DNA from: Microbacterium sp. AZCO
GTDB taxonomy: Bacteria > Actinomycetota > Actinomycetes > Actinomycetales > Microbacteriaceae
DNA length: 64,000 nucleotides
Assembly (NCBI RefSeq): GCF_039614715.1
Contig: NZ_CP154857.1
Coordinates: forward strand, 1,364,001 to 1,428,000
Direction: 5' to 3'
This document shows positions 14,822-24,274 of this stretch, piece after piece (positions within the stretch are counted from its first letter, which is position 1; each line of letters starts with the position of its first letter). Below the pieces are notes generated by a model that had not been told where the DNA came from, did not search any database, and saw only the letters and a list, made by a program, of their open reading frames with translations. A program made the translations under genes and the position numbers.

Positions 14822-15370
14822 TCAGCGCTGGAGGAACGCGAGCACCGCGAGCACCCGGCGATGCTCCGTCGCGGAGTCTTCGAGCCCGAGCTTGGCGAAG
14901 ATTCCGCTGATGTTCTTCTCCACCGCCCCGACCCCGATGAACAGCCGCTGCGCGATCGCTGCGTTGCTGCGCCCCTCGGCCATGAGCGCGAGCACGTCGC
15001 GTTCGCGCGGAGTGAGCGCCATGAGCGGATCCGGGCGTGACGCGAGGAGCCCGCGGACGACGAGCGGGTCGAGCACGGTGCCTCCATCGCGGACGCGCTC
15101 GACGGCATCCGTGAACTCCTCGAGCGAGGTCACGCGGTCCTTCAGCAGATAGCCGATGCCGCCCTCTCCGTCGGCGAGCAGCTCGCGGGCGTACACCGCC
15201 TCGACATACTGGCTCAGCACCAGGATGCCGAGCCGCGGCAGCGCGCGCCGCAATGCGATCGCCGCACGGATGCCCTCGTCGCGGAAGCCGGGTGGCAGCC
15301 GCACATCGAGCACCGCGACGTCGGCCGCGGCATCCTGAACCCGTGCGACGATGTCTTCGGCATCGCCCCA
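14822..15370 (-). pseudogene. LuxR/NarL-type response regulator, N-terminus missing
   Basis: The remaining about 182 codons cover most of a receiver domain and a complete LuxR-type HTH. The phospho-acceptor Asp is kept (VAVLDVRLPP), as is the HTH (LTPRERDVLALMAEG ... SNAAIAQRLFI ... EKNISGIFAKLGL). The first about 35 residues, with the acidic metal pocket, are gone; the recognisable frame begins at WGDAED directly against the broken kinase. A GTG at 15313 could start a shortened product. The intact gene would be about 215 residues and pair with the upstream kinase. Confidence 0.75.
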
Positions 15371-16425
15371 CGCGCGGGGTCGAGCTCGGCCCGCACCGGC
15401 ACCGCGCTCGCGATCGAGAGCGCCTCGAGTGCCGCCGTGAGGCCGCGATCCTGCAGGAGCGGTGGCGCGACGCCCGTCGACAGCGCGCGCAGCTCGTCCA
15501 GGGCGGCAGCGGCGTGTCCGCGGGCTTCGCGGGCGAGCTGCGCCGCGGCATCCGTGTCGCCCGCGGCGGCCCGCCGCTCGAGCGAAGCGAGGTCGAGTTG
15601 GAGCCGGACGAGGCGCTGCTGAGGGCCGTCGTGGATGTCGCGCTCGAGCCGGCGCAGTGCCATGTCCTCGGCCTGCACGGCAGACGCTCGCGCCGACGCC
15701 TCCGCGTGGACCTCAGCGGCGAGATCGTCGGACTCCCATCGCCCGAGCATGCCGCGCGCGATGCCGTGGTGGGCGAGCGCGAGGCCGGCGAGCGCCCACG
15801 GCAGCGTGAAGGCGAACAGGATGCCGGCGAGGAGGTAGAGGACGACTTCGACGGCCCACGACGACCAGCCGCCGAAGAGCCACGGAAGGGCGTCCGACAC
15901 GTACTGCCCCCACTCGCTCCCCCCGTCGCGCGGGAGGAAGGCTCCCCAGAACCAGTAGGTGAGACCGCCGAGGCTGAGGCTCAGCCACACCACTGTGAGG
16001 GCGAACGTGATCGTGCTGAGGATCGGGCTCACGATCATGCCGTGCAGCAGGTACACCCAGTAGTGGCCGTCGCGGAGCGGGCGCGAGAAGGCGGACCAGA
16101 ACCCCAGGTGTCCAGTGGTGCCGCGATGCCACTCCGGTTCGGATACGGCGGGCAGACCGGTCAGTCGCAGCAGGTACCGGTCGGCGACGCCGAACCCTCG
16201 TGCGACGAACAGGGTTCCGACGACGATCGGAAGGCCGATGACGAGGATCAGCAGACCGATGCCGAGGCCGAGAAGAGTCGCGAGCACGCACAGCGACGCG
16301 ATGGCGAGCCCGAACACGACGAGCAGGTAGACGGCGCTGCCGGGGACGCGCTTCCACAGCTCGCCGTAGGTGCGCCAGAAGGACGGGGCCTCGATGTCGG
16401 AGGCGGGGGTGACGATCGTGCTCAT
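15367..16425 (-). pseudogene. Sensor histidine kinase, ATPase domain deleted
   Basis: Starts MSTIVTPASD (GGAGAGGACC upstream). A putative membrane sensor domain with about five hydrophobic segments occupies residues 20-230, followed by the dimerisation/phospho-acceptor box RRLERDIHDGPQQRLVRLQ, as in the NarX/DesK class. The sequence is normal up to VPVRAELDPARG and then runs out of frame into the response regulator until a stop at 15214. The HATPase domain that should follow is absent, so the kinase cannot bind ATP. A deletion of roughly 400-500 bp spanning both genes explains this; an assembly error is the alternative. Confidence 0.78.
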
Positions 16426-16517
16426 GGGTCCTCTCCAGGTCGTCCCCTCAGCCTCGCGGGGTCCGCGGCGGCGCGGCATCCGATCCCCTCCCCGACCCAT
16501 ACGGGGGCCAGCCCCCG

Positions 16518-18017
16518 TCAGGCCAGGTGGGTCAGGCGCCCGCCGAGCAGCGTGGCGGCGACCGTCATCGATCGCAGCTCCGGCTCGGTTGCCGTCAGGG
16601 GGTTCGTCGCGCACAGCGCCAGGTCGGCCCGCGCTCCGGGAGCGATGACGTCGGCATTCCGGGATCCGCCGTGCGTCGATGCGGCGAGGGTCGTCGCCGC
16701 GTCGAGAGCCTCGGTGGGCTGCCAGGGCTCACGTCCGTCGCGCGTGCGGTAGACGGCCGCCGCGAACGCCGCCCACGGATCCAGCGGCGAGACCGGCGCG
16801 TCTGAGCCGAAGAGCAGGTTCGCCCCCGTCGCCGCGAGCGCGGCGAGCGGATACGCCTGCGCCGTCTGGCCCGCCCACACCGTGTCGGTGAGGTCGCGGT
16901 CGTCCACGGCATGCTCCGGCTGCACGCTCGCGCCGACACCGAGACGGCCGAAGCGCGGGATGTCCGCGTGCGCGACGAGCTGGGCGTGCTCGATGGTCCC
17001 CGTCGCCCCCGTCACGGCGAAGGCGTCGAGCGCGTGCGAGTTGGCCAGGTCGCCGATGGCGTGGATCGCGCACGAGAGGCCCCCGCCCGTCGCATCCGTC
17101 ATGAGCTCGACGAGTGTCGCGGGATCGACGGTCAGCAGGCCGTGGTTCTGCGGGTCACCCGGATAGGAGTGCGAGCAGGCGGCCGTGCGCGTGCCGAGCG
17201 AGCCGTCGGTGATCACCTTGAGAGAACCGACACGGGCGAGATCGGATGCCGCGCCCCGCGCGACGTCGCCGGACTGCAGGCCGTCGGCCAGGGCGCGGGC
17301 GAGATGCTCCGGATAGATCCCGAACTCGACGCGGAGGGTGTCGAAACCCGCCCGCGTGCGGCGCGACCAGGCATCCTCGTTCCACGCCATGTCGAGGTCG
17401 ACGAGCCCGACGACGCCGCGGGAGGCGGCATCCCGGGCCATCTGCTGGACGAGCTGGTCGCCCGTCACGGGATCGACGAGGTTGAGGCGTCGTGAGATCT
17501 CGAACGCCGGCTCTTCGCGCAGGATGCCGGTGCCGTCGGGGTCGAACCCCTCGCGGCGCAGGGCCGCGGTGTTCAGCCACACGCTGTGCACGTCGGCGTT
17601 GATGAGATAGGTCGGCGTCTCGCCGGTGGCCGCGTCGAGCAGCGCCAGCGTGGGCTCGTCGGGCCAGAAGGCGTGCCGGAAGCCCGTGCCGACGCGACGT
17701 CCGTCGAGCAGGGGGGCTTCGGCCATGAGCGCCGCGGCGTGCGCGGCCGATGTCGCATGACCGAGAGGGGCGCGCTGCGAGACGAGGGCCCACTGCATGA
17801 CGTGGACGTGGTGGTCCCAGAGGCCCGGGATGAGCCATGTGCCCGTGCCCTCGAGCACGGCGCCCGTCGCGCGGATCGCGCCTGCCGGCGCGATGTCGGC
17901 GATCGTTCCGCCGTCGAGGAAGACGTCGAAAGGGCCCTCGTCGGGAAGCAGCTCGCTTCCGGGGCCGACGATGCGGACGCCCGCGATGGTGTCGATCTGC
18001 GCGCCGATCCCCGTCAT
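16518..18017 (-). CDS. Amidohydrolase family 3 (YtcJ-like)
   Basis: A metal-dependent hydrolase of 499 residues from the TIM-barrel amidohydrolase superfamily. Metal ligands are visible: DHHVH (about residues 68-72), the His of AIHAIGD, the His in TIEHAQ, and the Asp of LFGSDAPV. YtcJ-like enzymes cleave exocyclic amides, formamides or imides; the substrate is unknown. The GTG/ATG start region overlaps the stop of the PaiB-like gene by 4 nt (ATGA), so they form an operon. About 90 bp without a gene separates it from the broken kinase. Confidence 0.88.
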   Translation of the reverse strand: MTGIGAQIDTIAGVRIVGPGSELLPDEGPFDVFLDGGTIADIAPAGAIRATGAVLEGTGTWLIPGLWDHHVHVMQWALVSQRAPLGHATSAAHAAALMAEAPLLDGRRVGTGFRHAFWPDEPTLALLDAATGETPTYLINADVHSVWLNTAALRREGFDPDGTGILREEPAFEISRRLNLVDPVTGDQLVQQMARDAASRGVVGLVDLDMAWNEDAWSRRTRAGFDTLRVEFGIYPEHLARALADGLQSGDVARGAASDLARVGSLKVITDGSLGTRTAACSHSYPGDPQNHGLLTVDPATLVELMTDATGGGLSCAIHAIGDLANSHALDAFAVTGATGTIEHAQLVAHADIPRFGRLGVGASVQPEHAVDDRDLTDTVWAGQTAQAYPLAALAATGANLLFGSDAPVSPLDPWAAFAAAVYRTRDGREPWQPTEALDAATTLAASTHGGSRNADVIAPGARADLALCATNPLTATEPELRSMTVAATLLGGRLTHLA

Positions 18018-18652
18018 CGAGCGCCCCTCAGCGCCTCGTGCGCGCGGCGCATCTCATCCGCGAGCGGCGCGTTGGCGTAGGCGCCGTCGCCGCTCAGCTC
18101 GGCGATGATCGTGTCGACGACGTCGTCCGTCTTGTTCTGGCTCAGCTTGCGCTTCGCCACGACCCGGGTCGGCGTGAGGCGGAACCCGACGGTGCCCTTC
18201 TCGAGTCGCTCGACATACGTGGGATCGTTGGGCGGCTCCCACAGCAGCCGGGGCTGCGGCATCCGGTTCTCGAAGCGCGCAACGAGGCGATCGAGCACAC
18301 GAAGGTTCTCCTCCGTGCTGAGCAACTCGGGCACTCCGGACAGGTGCGCCGAGACGAAATTCCACGTCGGCACCTGGGTGCCGTCGCCGTACCAGCCGGG
18401 AGAGATGTACCCGTGCGGGCCCTGCACGACGAGAAGCAGCTCGCGCTCCCCCAGCCCGTGGATGAGGTCGTCGGGACGCCCCACGTGACCGACGACCGTG
18501 AGGTCGTCGCGATCCTCGTCGAGGAGGACCGCATAGTGCGATGCGACGAGTCCGTCGTCGGTCTGGCTGACGAGGGTCATCCAGGGATTGCGGTCGATGA
18601 GGCGGCGAAGCTCAGCGACGTCGGTCATCGCGAAGCTCGGGTTCTGACGCAT
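18014..18652 (-). CDS. FMN-binding PaiB-like protein
   Basis: A 212-residue protein of the PaiB/FMN-binding split-barrel family. Family features are visible: RNPWMTLVSQTDDGLVASHYAVL near the N-terminus, VVGHVGRPDDL, and the highly conserved PTWNFVSAHLSG at the cofactor site. PaiB was first described as a negative regulator of degradative enzymes and sporulation in Bacillus; in actinobacteria it may simply be a flavin- or heme-binding protein. It is the first gene of a two-gene unit with the amidohydrolase. Confidence 0.88.
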   Translation of the reverse strand: MRQNPSFAMTDVAELRRLIDRNPWMTLVSQTDDGLVASHYAVLLDEDRDDLTVVGHVGRPDDLIHGLGERELLLVVQGPHGYISPGWYGDGTQVPTWNFVSAHLSGVPELLSTEENLRVLDRLVARFENRMPQPRLLWEPPNDPTYVERLEKGTVGFRLTPTRVVAKRKLSQNKTDDVVDTIIAELSGDGAYANAPLADEMRRAHEALRGAR

Positions 18653-18684
18653 GTGTCCAGCCTAGAAGCGGGCGGCCCCTGCGA

Positions 18685-19686
18685 TCACCTCTGGCAGAAC
18701 GGGCACCAGTACAGCTTCCGCGCGCCCATCTCCTCGAGCAGGATCTCGGTTCCGCAGGTGCGGCACGGCAGCCCCGCGCGACGGTACACCCAGTGCCGGT
18801 CGTCGCGATTGGCCATGGCCGCCCGCCACTGGTCGGGGTCGAGGTCGTCCATCGTCATCATCTGGCCGGTCTCGACGCCGATGGCGAGCAGCTTCACCCA
18901 GTCGCGCCAGAGCTCGCGCACGAGCTCCTCGGGCACGTCGCGCCCCGGCGTATGCGGATCGAGGCGCGCCCGGTAGAGCAGCTCGGCCCGGTAGACATTG
19001 CCGATGCCGCTGACCACGGCCTGATCCATGAGGAGCAGCCCGATGGGTGTGGGCTTGCGCCGCACGACCGAGGTGAACCGCTCCTCGCCCTGCTCGACGT
19101 CGTCGACGAGGGGATCGGGACCGAGCTTGGCGATCGTGGCGACGACCTCGTCGGGCGTCTGCAGCTGACACGCGGTCGGACCGCGCAGATCGGCGCACGT
19201 CACGTCGGTGAGCAGGCGGAGCCGCACCTGGCCCACGACGGGCGGCGGCCACTCGCCGTCCTCCTCGGGCAGGCCCGTCGTCTGCTCGGACATGCGCACG
19301 TGCACGCGGGCCTTGCGCGGAGCGCCGATCGAGGTGAGTGAGTTCTCTCCCGCGGCATCCAGGATCGCCTCGTCCTCGAAGAAGGTGCCGCGCTGGTTCG
19401 TCTGGCCGAGTCGGCCGTTGGCCGACGCGATCGTGGGATCGGCGACGATCTCGCCGGCGAAATCCCACGCGCCGTACATGCCGAGGTGCACCCGCAGCCA
19501 CGTGTCGCCCTCGAAGCCGAGGAACATCTGCTTTCCGACGGCACGCACGCCCTCGGCGATGCGGCCGTCGAGCACCTCAGCGCCCTCCGCGAAGCGCCCC
19601 TGCGGGCTCGATGCGCGGACGGCACGGCCGACGACGTTGCGGTCGAACTGCCGCGCGATGCGATGGACGGAATGGCCCTCGGGCAT
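18685..19686 (-). CDS. Fpg/Nei-family DNA glycosylase (Nei2-like)
   Basis: A bifunctional base-excision glycosylase/AP lyase for oxidised bases. After Met removal the N-terminal Pro of PEGHSVHR is the nucleophile and Glu3 the partner; MPEGH is typical of the actinobacterial Nei2 type rather than Fpg (MPELP). The helix-two-turn-helix segment contains MDQAVVSGIGNVYRAELLY, and the C-terminal zinc finger has CRTC and CPFC. It is 333 residues long with a 30-residue insertion (about 110-140). Its ATG overlaps the rpiB stop by 1 nt, so they are cotranscribed. Confidence 0.93.
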   Translation of the reverse strand: MPEGHSVHRIARQFDRNVVGRAVRASSPQGRFAEGAEVLDGRIAEGVRAVGKQMFLGFEGDTWLRVHLGMYGAWDFAGEIVADPTIASANGRLGQTNQRGTFFEDEAILDAAGENSLTSIGAPRKARVHVRMSEQTTGLPEEDGEWPPPVVGQVRLRLLTDVTCADLRGPTACQLQTPDEVVATIAKLGPDPLVDDVEQGEERFTSVVRRKPTPIGLLLMDQAVVSGIGNVYRAELLYRARLDPHTPGRDVPEELVRELWRDWVKLLAIGVETGQMMTMDDLDPDQWRAAMANRDDRHWVYRRAGLPCRTCGTEILLEEMGARKLYWCPFCQR

Positions 19687-20231
19687 CAGCCTGCTTCGGG
19701 GTCCATCGCATCGGCGGACTCGCCGCCGGTCGGCGATTCCAGCCGGCTCACGCGGGGGTCGGGCTCGAGGCGTCCGTCTGTCTCGTACGCGGCGATCTGG
19801 CCGATGCGCCGCTCGTGCCGCTCCTCGTTCGAGAACGGCGTCGCGATGAAGCGGTCGATGAAGGATGCCGCCTCTTCGAAGGTGTGCTGCCGGGCGCCGA
19901 TCGAGATGACGTTCGCGTCGTTGTGCTCGCGGGCGAGCTCAGCCGTGGGGATGTTCCAGACGAGTGCCGCGCGGACGCCGCGCACCTTGTTCGCCGCGAT
20001 CTGCTCGCCGTTGCCCGAGCCGCCGAAGACGACGCCGAGCGACTCGATGCCCGCCTCCTGGTCGCGCACGACCGCCTGGGCGGCGCGAATGCAGAACGAG
20101 GGGTAGTCGTCGAGGGGCTCGTAGTCGAGCGGGCCGTGATCGACGACGTCGTGCCCCTGCTCGGCGAGATGGTGCTGCAGCTGCGTCGAGAACTCGAGGC
20201 CGGCGTGGTCGGTCGCGATGTGGATGCGCAT
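19686..20231 (-). CDS. rpiB: Ribose-5-phosphate isomerase B
   Basis: It interconverts ribose 5-phosphate and ribulose 5-phosphate in the pentose phosphate pathway. The 181-residue protein begins MRIHIATDHAGLEF and has the anion-binding loop VFGGSGNGEQIAANKVRGVRA and the HNDANVISIGAR segment. The catalytic base in this subfamily is a Glu in the GNGE loop, as in mycobacterial RpiB. The C-terminal extension (about 25 residues, ending PEAG) is a common actinobacterial addition. Starts at ATG 20231; the downstream glycosylase overlaps it by 1 nt. Confidence 0.95.
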   Translation of the reverse strand: MRIHIATDHAGLEFSTQLQHHLAEQGHDVVDHGPLDYEPLDDYPSFCIRAAQAVVRDQEAGIESLGVVFGGSGNGEQIAANKVRGVRAALVWNIPTAELAREHNDANVISIGARQHTFEEAASFIDRFIATPFSNEERHERRIGQIAAYETDGRLEPDPRVSRLESPTGGESADAMDPEAG

Positions 20232-20275
20232 GGCTCAATCCTAGGGAGCGGTGGAGGGGCGGGATGCGGCGGCGC

Positions 20276-21490
20276 TCAGGGCGCGATGCCGGCCGCGGCG
20301 GGCTTGAAGCCGGCGCGCACGTTCTCGCAGCAGCCGGGGCGGCACACGTCGAACCAGGGTCCGAGCGAGGTCTCGTGCGGGCGCTCCGCGGCTGGGGTGC
20401 CGGCGACGCGCTCGAGCACGAGGTCGACGAGACCCGAGACGTAGGCCGGGTCGACGCCGGGGGTCGGCGTGCGCACGGCGCGGATGCCGGCCTCCTGCGC
20501 GGCCTCCATCGCCTCGGTGTCGAGATCCCACAGCACTTCCATGTGGTCGCTCACGAAGCCGAGCGGCACGATCGCGATCGCGCGGATGCCGGCATCGGGA
20601 AGGGTCTCGATGACGTCGTTGATGTCGGGCTCGAGCCAGGGCTGGGACGCGGGGCCCGAACGCGACTGGAAGACCAGCTCCCAGCCCACCTCGCCGACCG
20701 CGGCGTCGTCGTCGGCGAGGGCCGACATGATGCGCTCGGCGACGGCGCGATGCTGCGCGGCATACGCGCCGCCCTTTCCCCAGTCGACGTCGCGGGGGCC
20801 GGAGCGGTCCGCGTCGGCCGTCGGAACGCTGTGCGTCGAGAAGAGGACGCGGATCTCGGCCGGGGCGATCCCCTCGGCGCGGAACGCCGAGACGGCCTCG
20901 CGCACGCCCGCTTCGAACGGTGCGACGAAGCCGGGGTGGTCGAAGAACTGTCTCACCTTGTCGATCGTGACCGTGCCGGCCAGCCCGGTGTCGAGGAGCA
21001 CGCGGGCGAAGTCCTCGCGGTACTGTCGGCAGCTCGAGAACGAGCTGTAGGCGCTGGTCGCGATGGCGATGAGCTTCGTGTCGCCGGCGGCCGCGGCATC
21101 CCGAACCGCCTCATCGAGGTAGGGAGCCCAGTTGCGGTTGCCCCAGTACACCGGGAGGTCGACGCCCCGCCGGGCCAGATCGTCTTCGAGGGCGGCTTTC
21201 AGCGCGCGGTTCTGTTCGTTGATCGGGCTGATGCCGCCGAAGTGGCGGTAGTGGTGCGCGACCTCCTCGAGCCGTTCGTCGGGGATGCCGCGGCCCCGCG
21301 TGACGTTGCGGAGGAACGGGATGACGTCGTCCTGCCCCTCAGGGCCGCCGAAGCTGGCGAGGAGGATGCCGTCGTACGCGACGGGAACCTCGACGTGCGG
21401 GGCGCCCGACGACGCCTCGGGTGAGGCGAAGGGGACGACACCCTCCGCGCTCGTCGTGTCACCGGCTGAGTTCTCGTGCGCTTCGACCAC
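20276..21490 (-). CDS. hemH: Ferrochelatase (coproporphyrin type expected)
   Basis: It inserts ferrous iron into a porphyrin; in actinobacteria the substrate is normally coproporphyrin III in the CPD heme pathway. Typical segments are LLASFGGPEG, YRHFGGISPIN, ATSAYSSFSSCRQY, LFSTHSVP with the catalytic His, and FQSRSGPASQPWLEPD. The C-terminal CRPGCCEN cysteines fit the [2Fe-2S] cluster of actinobacterial ferrochelatases. The start is GTG 21490 because GGAAGGA lies 7 nt upstream, giving 404 residues; the frame is open to 21559 and would overlap the promoter of the divergent pepN. The first 45 residues are extra to the family. Confidence 0.94.
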   Translation of the reverse strand: MVEAHENSAGDTTSAEGVVPFASPEASSGAPHVEVPVAYDGILLASFGGPEGQDDVIPFLRNVTRGRGIPDERLEEVAHHYRHFGGISPINEQNRALKAALEDDLARRGVDLPVYWGNRNWAPYLDEAVRDAAAAGDTKLIAIATSAYSSFSSCRQYREDFARVLLDTGLAGTVTIDKVRQFFDHPGFVAPFEAGVREAVSAFRAEGIAPAEIRVLFSTHSVPTADADRSGPRDVDWGKGGAYAAQHRAVAERIMSALADDDAAVGEVGWELVFQSRSGPASQPWLEPDINDVIETLPDAGIRAIAIVPLGFVSDHMEVLWDLDTEAMEAAQEAGIRAVRTPTPGVDPAYVSGLVDLVLERVAGTPAAERPHETSLGPWFDVCRPGCCENVRAGFKPAAAGIAP

Positions 21491-21670
21491 GCGACCATCC
21501 TTCCACCGCCCGCCGACACCGGTGTTCACATGCCTCGGCGCCGAGACACCGCCGGGCATAGGCTGGAGCGGTTGTCGCCGGGGCCATCCTCGTTCGGCGA
21601 CCGTCCTCTCGAGCAGCGGCCCAGCCGCATCGAGATCACTTCAACCCATCACAAACGGGAGCAGAGCCAA

Positions 21671-24217
21671 GTGCCTGGAGAGAACCTCACCCGCGCCGAG
21701 GCGCAGGAGCGCCGCGGGGTCGTCGACACCCATTCGTACGAGATCAGCCTCGATCTGACGCAGGGCGCGGAGGTCTTCGGATCCCGCTCGGTCGTGCGCT
21801 TCTCCGCGACGCCCGGCGCGTTGACGTTCATCGACCTCATCGCGCGCGACGTGCGCGAGATCACGCTCAATGGACGGTCCATCGACCCCGCGTCGGCCTT
21901 CGCCGACTCGCGCATCGCGCTCGACGGCCTCGAGGCCGACAACGAGCTCGTCATCGAAGCCGACGCCCTCTACACGAACACCGGCGAGGGGCTGCACCGC
22001 TTCGTCGACCCGGTCGACGACGAGGTCTACCTCTACTCGCAGTTCGAGGTGCCGGACTCGCGCCGCGTCTTCGCGGTGTTCGAGCAGCCCGACCTGAAGG
22101 CGACCTTCCAGTTCACGGTGACCGCTCCCGAGCCGTGGAAGGTCGTGTCGAACTCGCCGACCCCGGAGCCCAAGAAGCACGGCGACGGCACGGCGACGTG
22201 GACCTTCGAGGCCACCCCCCGGATCTCGTCGTACATCACGGCGCTCGTCGCCGGTCCGTACGAGGTCACGACCTCCGAGCTCACGAGCGCGTCCGGTCGT
22301 GTCATCCCGCTCGGCGTGTACGCGCGCAAGAGCCTGTGGCAGCACCTCGACGCCGACTACGTCTTCGACATCACGCGCAAGGGCTTCGCGTACTTCGAGG
22401 AGAAGTTCGACTACGCCTACCCGTTCGCGAAGTACGACCAGCTCTTCGTGCCCGAGTTCAACGCCGGCGCGATGGAGAACGCGGGAGCCGTCACCTTCAC
22501 CGAGACCTACGTCTTCCGCTCGAAGGTGACCGACGCCGTCAAGGAGCGTCGCGTCGTGACGATCCTCCACGAGCTCGCGCACATGTGGTTCGGCGACCTC
22601 GTCACCATGAAGTGGTGGAACGACCTGTGGCTCAACGAGTCGTTCGCCGAGTGGGCGTCGACGATTGCCACGGCGGAGGCCACGGAGTGGACGGAGGCGT
22701 GGACGACCTTCAACGCCATGGAGAAGACCTGGGCCTACCGCCAGGACCAGCTCCCCTCGACGCACCCGGTCGTCGCGACGATCAACGATCTCGAGGACGT
22801 GCAGGTCAACTTCGACGGCATCACGTACGCCAAGGGCGGCTCGGTGCTCAAGCAACTCGCCGCGTGGGTCGGCGTCGAGGCCTTCTTCGGGGGCGTCGCG
22901 GCGTACTTCAAGAAGCACCAGTTCTCGAACACCGAGCTGAGCGATCTTCTCGCGGAGCTGGAGAAGACGAGCGGACGCGAGCTCGGCACGTGGTCGAAGA
23001 AGTGGCTCGAGACGGCGGGCGTCAACACGCTCTCCCCCGAGATCACGACCGACGCCGACGGCGTCATCACGCGCTTCGCGATCGTGCAGACCGCGCCGGC
23101 GGACTACCCCACGATCCGCCCGCATCGCCTCGGCGTGGGCTTCTACAGCCTGCGCGGCGAGGCGCTCGTGCGCGTGCACCGCGTCGAGCTCGACGTCGAC
23201 GGCGACCTCACGGTCGTGCCCGAGCTGAAGGGCCTCTCGCGACCCGACCTCGTGCTGCTCAACGACGAAGACCTCGCGTACGCCAAGATCCGCCTCGACG
23301 AGCGATCGCTCGGGACGGCGATCGCGCACCTCGCGAAGATCAGCGACCCGCTCGCGCGTTCCCTCGTCTGGGGGGCGGCGTGGGATCAGACACGGGATGC
23401 CGAGTCCTCGCCGAGCGACTACATCGACCTCGTCCTGCGCAACATCGGGTCGGAGACCGAGTCGACGACGTTCCGCACCACTCTCGGCCAGCTGCAGCTC
23501 GCCGCCAACTCGTACGTCGCGCCCGAGAAGCGCGCCGCCTCTCGCGAGAAGGTCGCCGACGCGCTGTGGCAGCTCGCGCACGGGGCGGAGGCCGGCAGCG
23601 ACAGCCAGCTGCAGCTCGTGACCTCGTTCGCGACCGCCGCCTCGACGCCGTCGCAGTGGGACAAGGTGCGCCAGGTGCGCGACGGCGAGGTGACGTTCGA
23701 CGGTCTCGAGATCGACACCGACCTGTCGTGGCAGCTGCTCGTGTCGCTCGCCGCCGGCGGCGTCGTGGGCGCCGACGAGATCGACGCCGCGCTGGCCGCC
23801 GACAACACGGCCAAGGGCGGCGAGTTCGCCGCTCAGGCGCGCGCGGCGCTGCCGACGCACGAGGCCAAGCAGGCCGCGTGGTCCTCGCTCATCGACAGCG
23901 ACGACCTCCCGAACACGATCGTCCGCTCGGCGGCGCTCGGCTTCACGCATCCCGCGGGTCGCGGTCTGCTCGGCGCGTTCGTGCAGCCGTACTTCGACAT
24001 GCTGCTTCCCGTGTGGGAATCCCGCAGCTACCAGATCGCGCAGTACCTCATCGTGGGCCTGTACCCCGCGGCGCTGGCGAACCGTGATCTGCGCGACGCG
24101 ACGCGCGCCTGGCTCGCTGCCAACGGCGACGCGGCCCCGGCGCTGCGCCGTCTCGTGAACGAGAACCTCGCGGGCGTCGAGCGCGCCCTCGCGGTGCAGG
24201 AGCGCGACGCACAGTAG
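21671..24217 (+). CDS. pepN: Aminopeptidase N (M1 family)
   Basis: A cytoplasmic zinc aminopeptidase of 848 residues that removes N-terminal amino acids from peptides. The exopeptidase motif GAMEN is at 266-270, and the zinc site HELAH at 300-304 with Glu323 (WLNESFAEW) completes HExxH-x18-E. The beta-sandwich N-terminal domain and the all-helical C-terminal ERAP-like domain are both full length. GTG 21671 is chosen because GGAG lies 9 nt upstream and the family begins at this point (PGENLTRAEA). The frame is open to 21476 but overlaps the divergent ferrochelatase. Confidence 0.96.
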   Translation: MPGENLTRAEAQERRGVVDTHSYEISLDLTQGAEVFGSRSVVRFSATPGALTFIDLIARDVREITLNGRSIDPASAFADSRIALDGLEADNELVIEADALYTNTGEGLHRFVDPVDDEVYLYSQFEVPDSRRVFAVFEQPDLKATFQFTVTAPEPWKVVSNSPTPEPKKHGDGTATWTFEATPRISSYITALVAGPYEVTTSELTSASGRVIPLGVYARKSLWQHLDADYVFDITRKGFAYFEEKFDYAYPFAKYDQLFVPEFNAGAMENAGAVTFTETYVFRSKVTDAVKERRVVTILHELAHMWFGDLVTMKWWNDLWLNESFAEWASTIATAEATEWTEAWTTFNAMEKTWAYRQDQLPSTHPVVATINDLEDVQVNFDGITYAKGGSVLKQLAAWVGVEAFFGGVAAYFKKHQFSNTELSDLLAELEKTSGRELGTWSKKWLETAGVNTLSPEITTDADGVITRFAIVQTAPADYPTIRPHRLGVGFYSLRGEALVRVHRVELDVDGDLTVVPELKGLSRPDLVLLNDEDLAYAKIRLDERSLGTAIAHLAKISDPLARSLVWGAAWDQTRDAESSPSDYIDLVLRNIGSETESTTFRTTLGQLQLAANSYVAPEKRAASREKVADALWQLAHGAEAGSDSQLQLVTSFATAASTPSQWDKVRQVRDGEVTFDGLEIDTDLSWQLLVSLAAGGVVGADEIDAALAADNTAKGGEFAAQARAALPTHEAKQAAWSSLIDSDDLPNTIVRSAALGFTHPAGRGLLGAFVQPYFDMLLPVWESRSYQIAQYLIVGLYPAALANRDLRDATRAWLAANGDAAPALRRLVNENLAGVERALAVQERDAQ

Positions 24218-24228
24218 TCCACAGCCAT

Positions 24229-24259
24229 GGATGCCCCGCCCAGGTTGGGCGGGGCATCC
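24229..24259 (+). terminator. pepN terminator
   Basis: A 14-bp stem, GGATGCCCCGCCCA / TGGGCGGGGCATCC, with a 3-nt loop, followed by GTCGTT. It lies 12 bp after the pepN stop and just before the mscS-like start. Confidence 0.85.
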
Positions 24260-24274
24260 GTCGTTAGGATCGGG

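Noticed and set aside
15214..15366. C-terminal part of the sensor kinase frame down to the stop at 15214
   Set aside because: These residues are the response-regulator DNA read in the wrong frame; they do not resemble a kinase.
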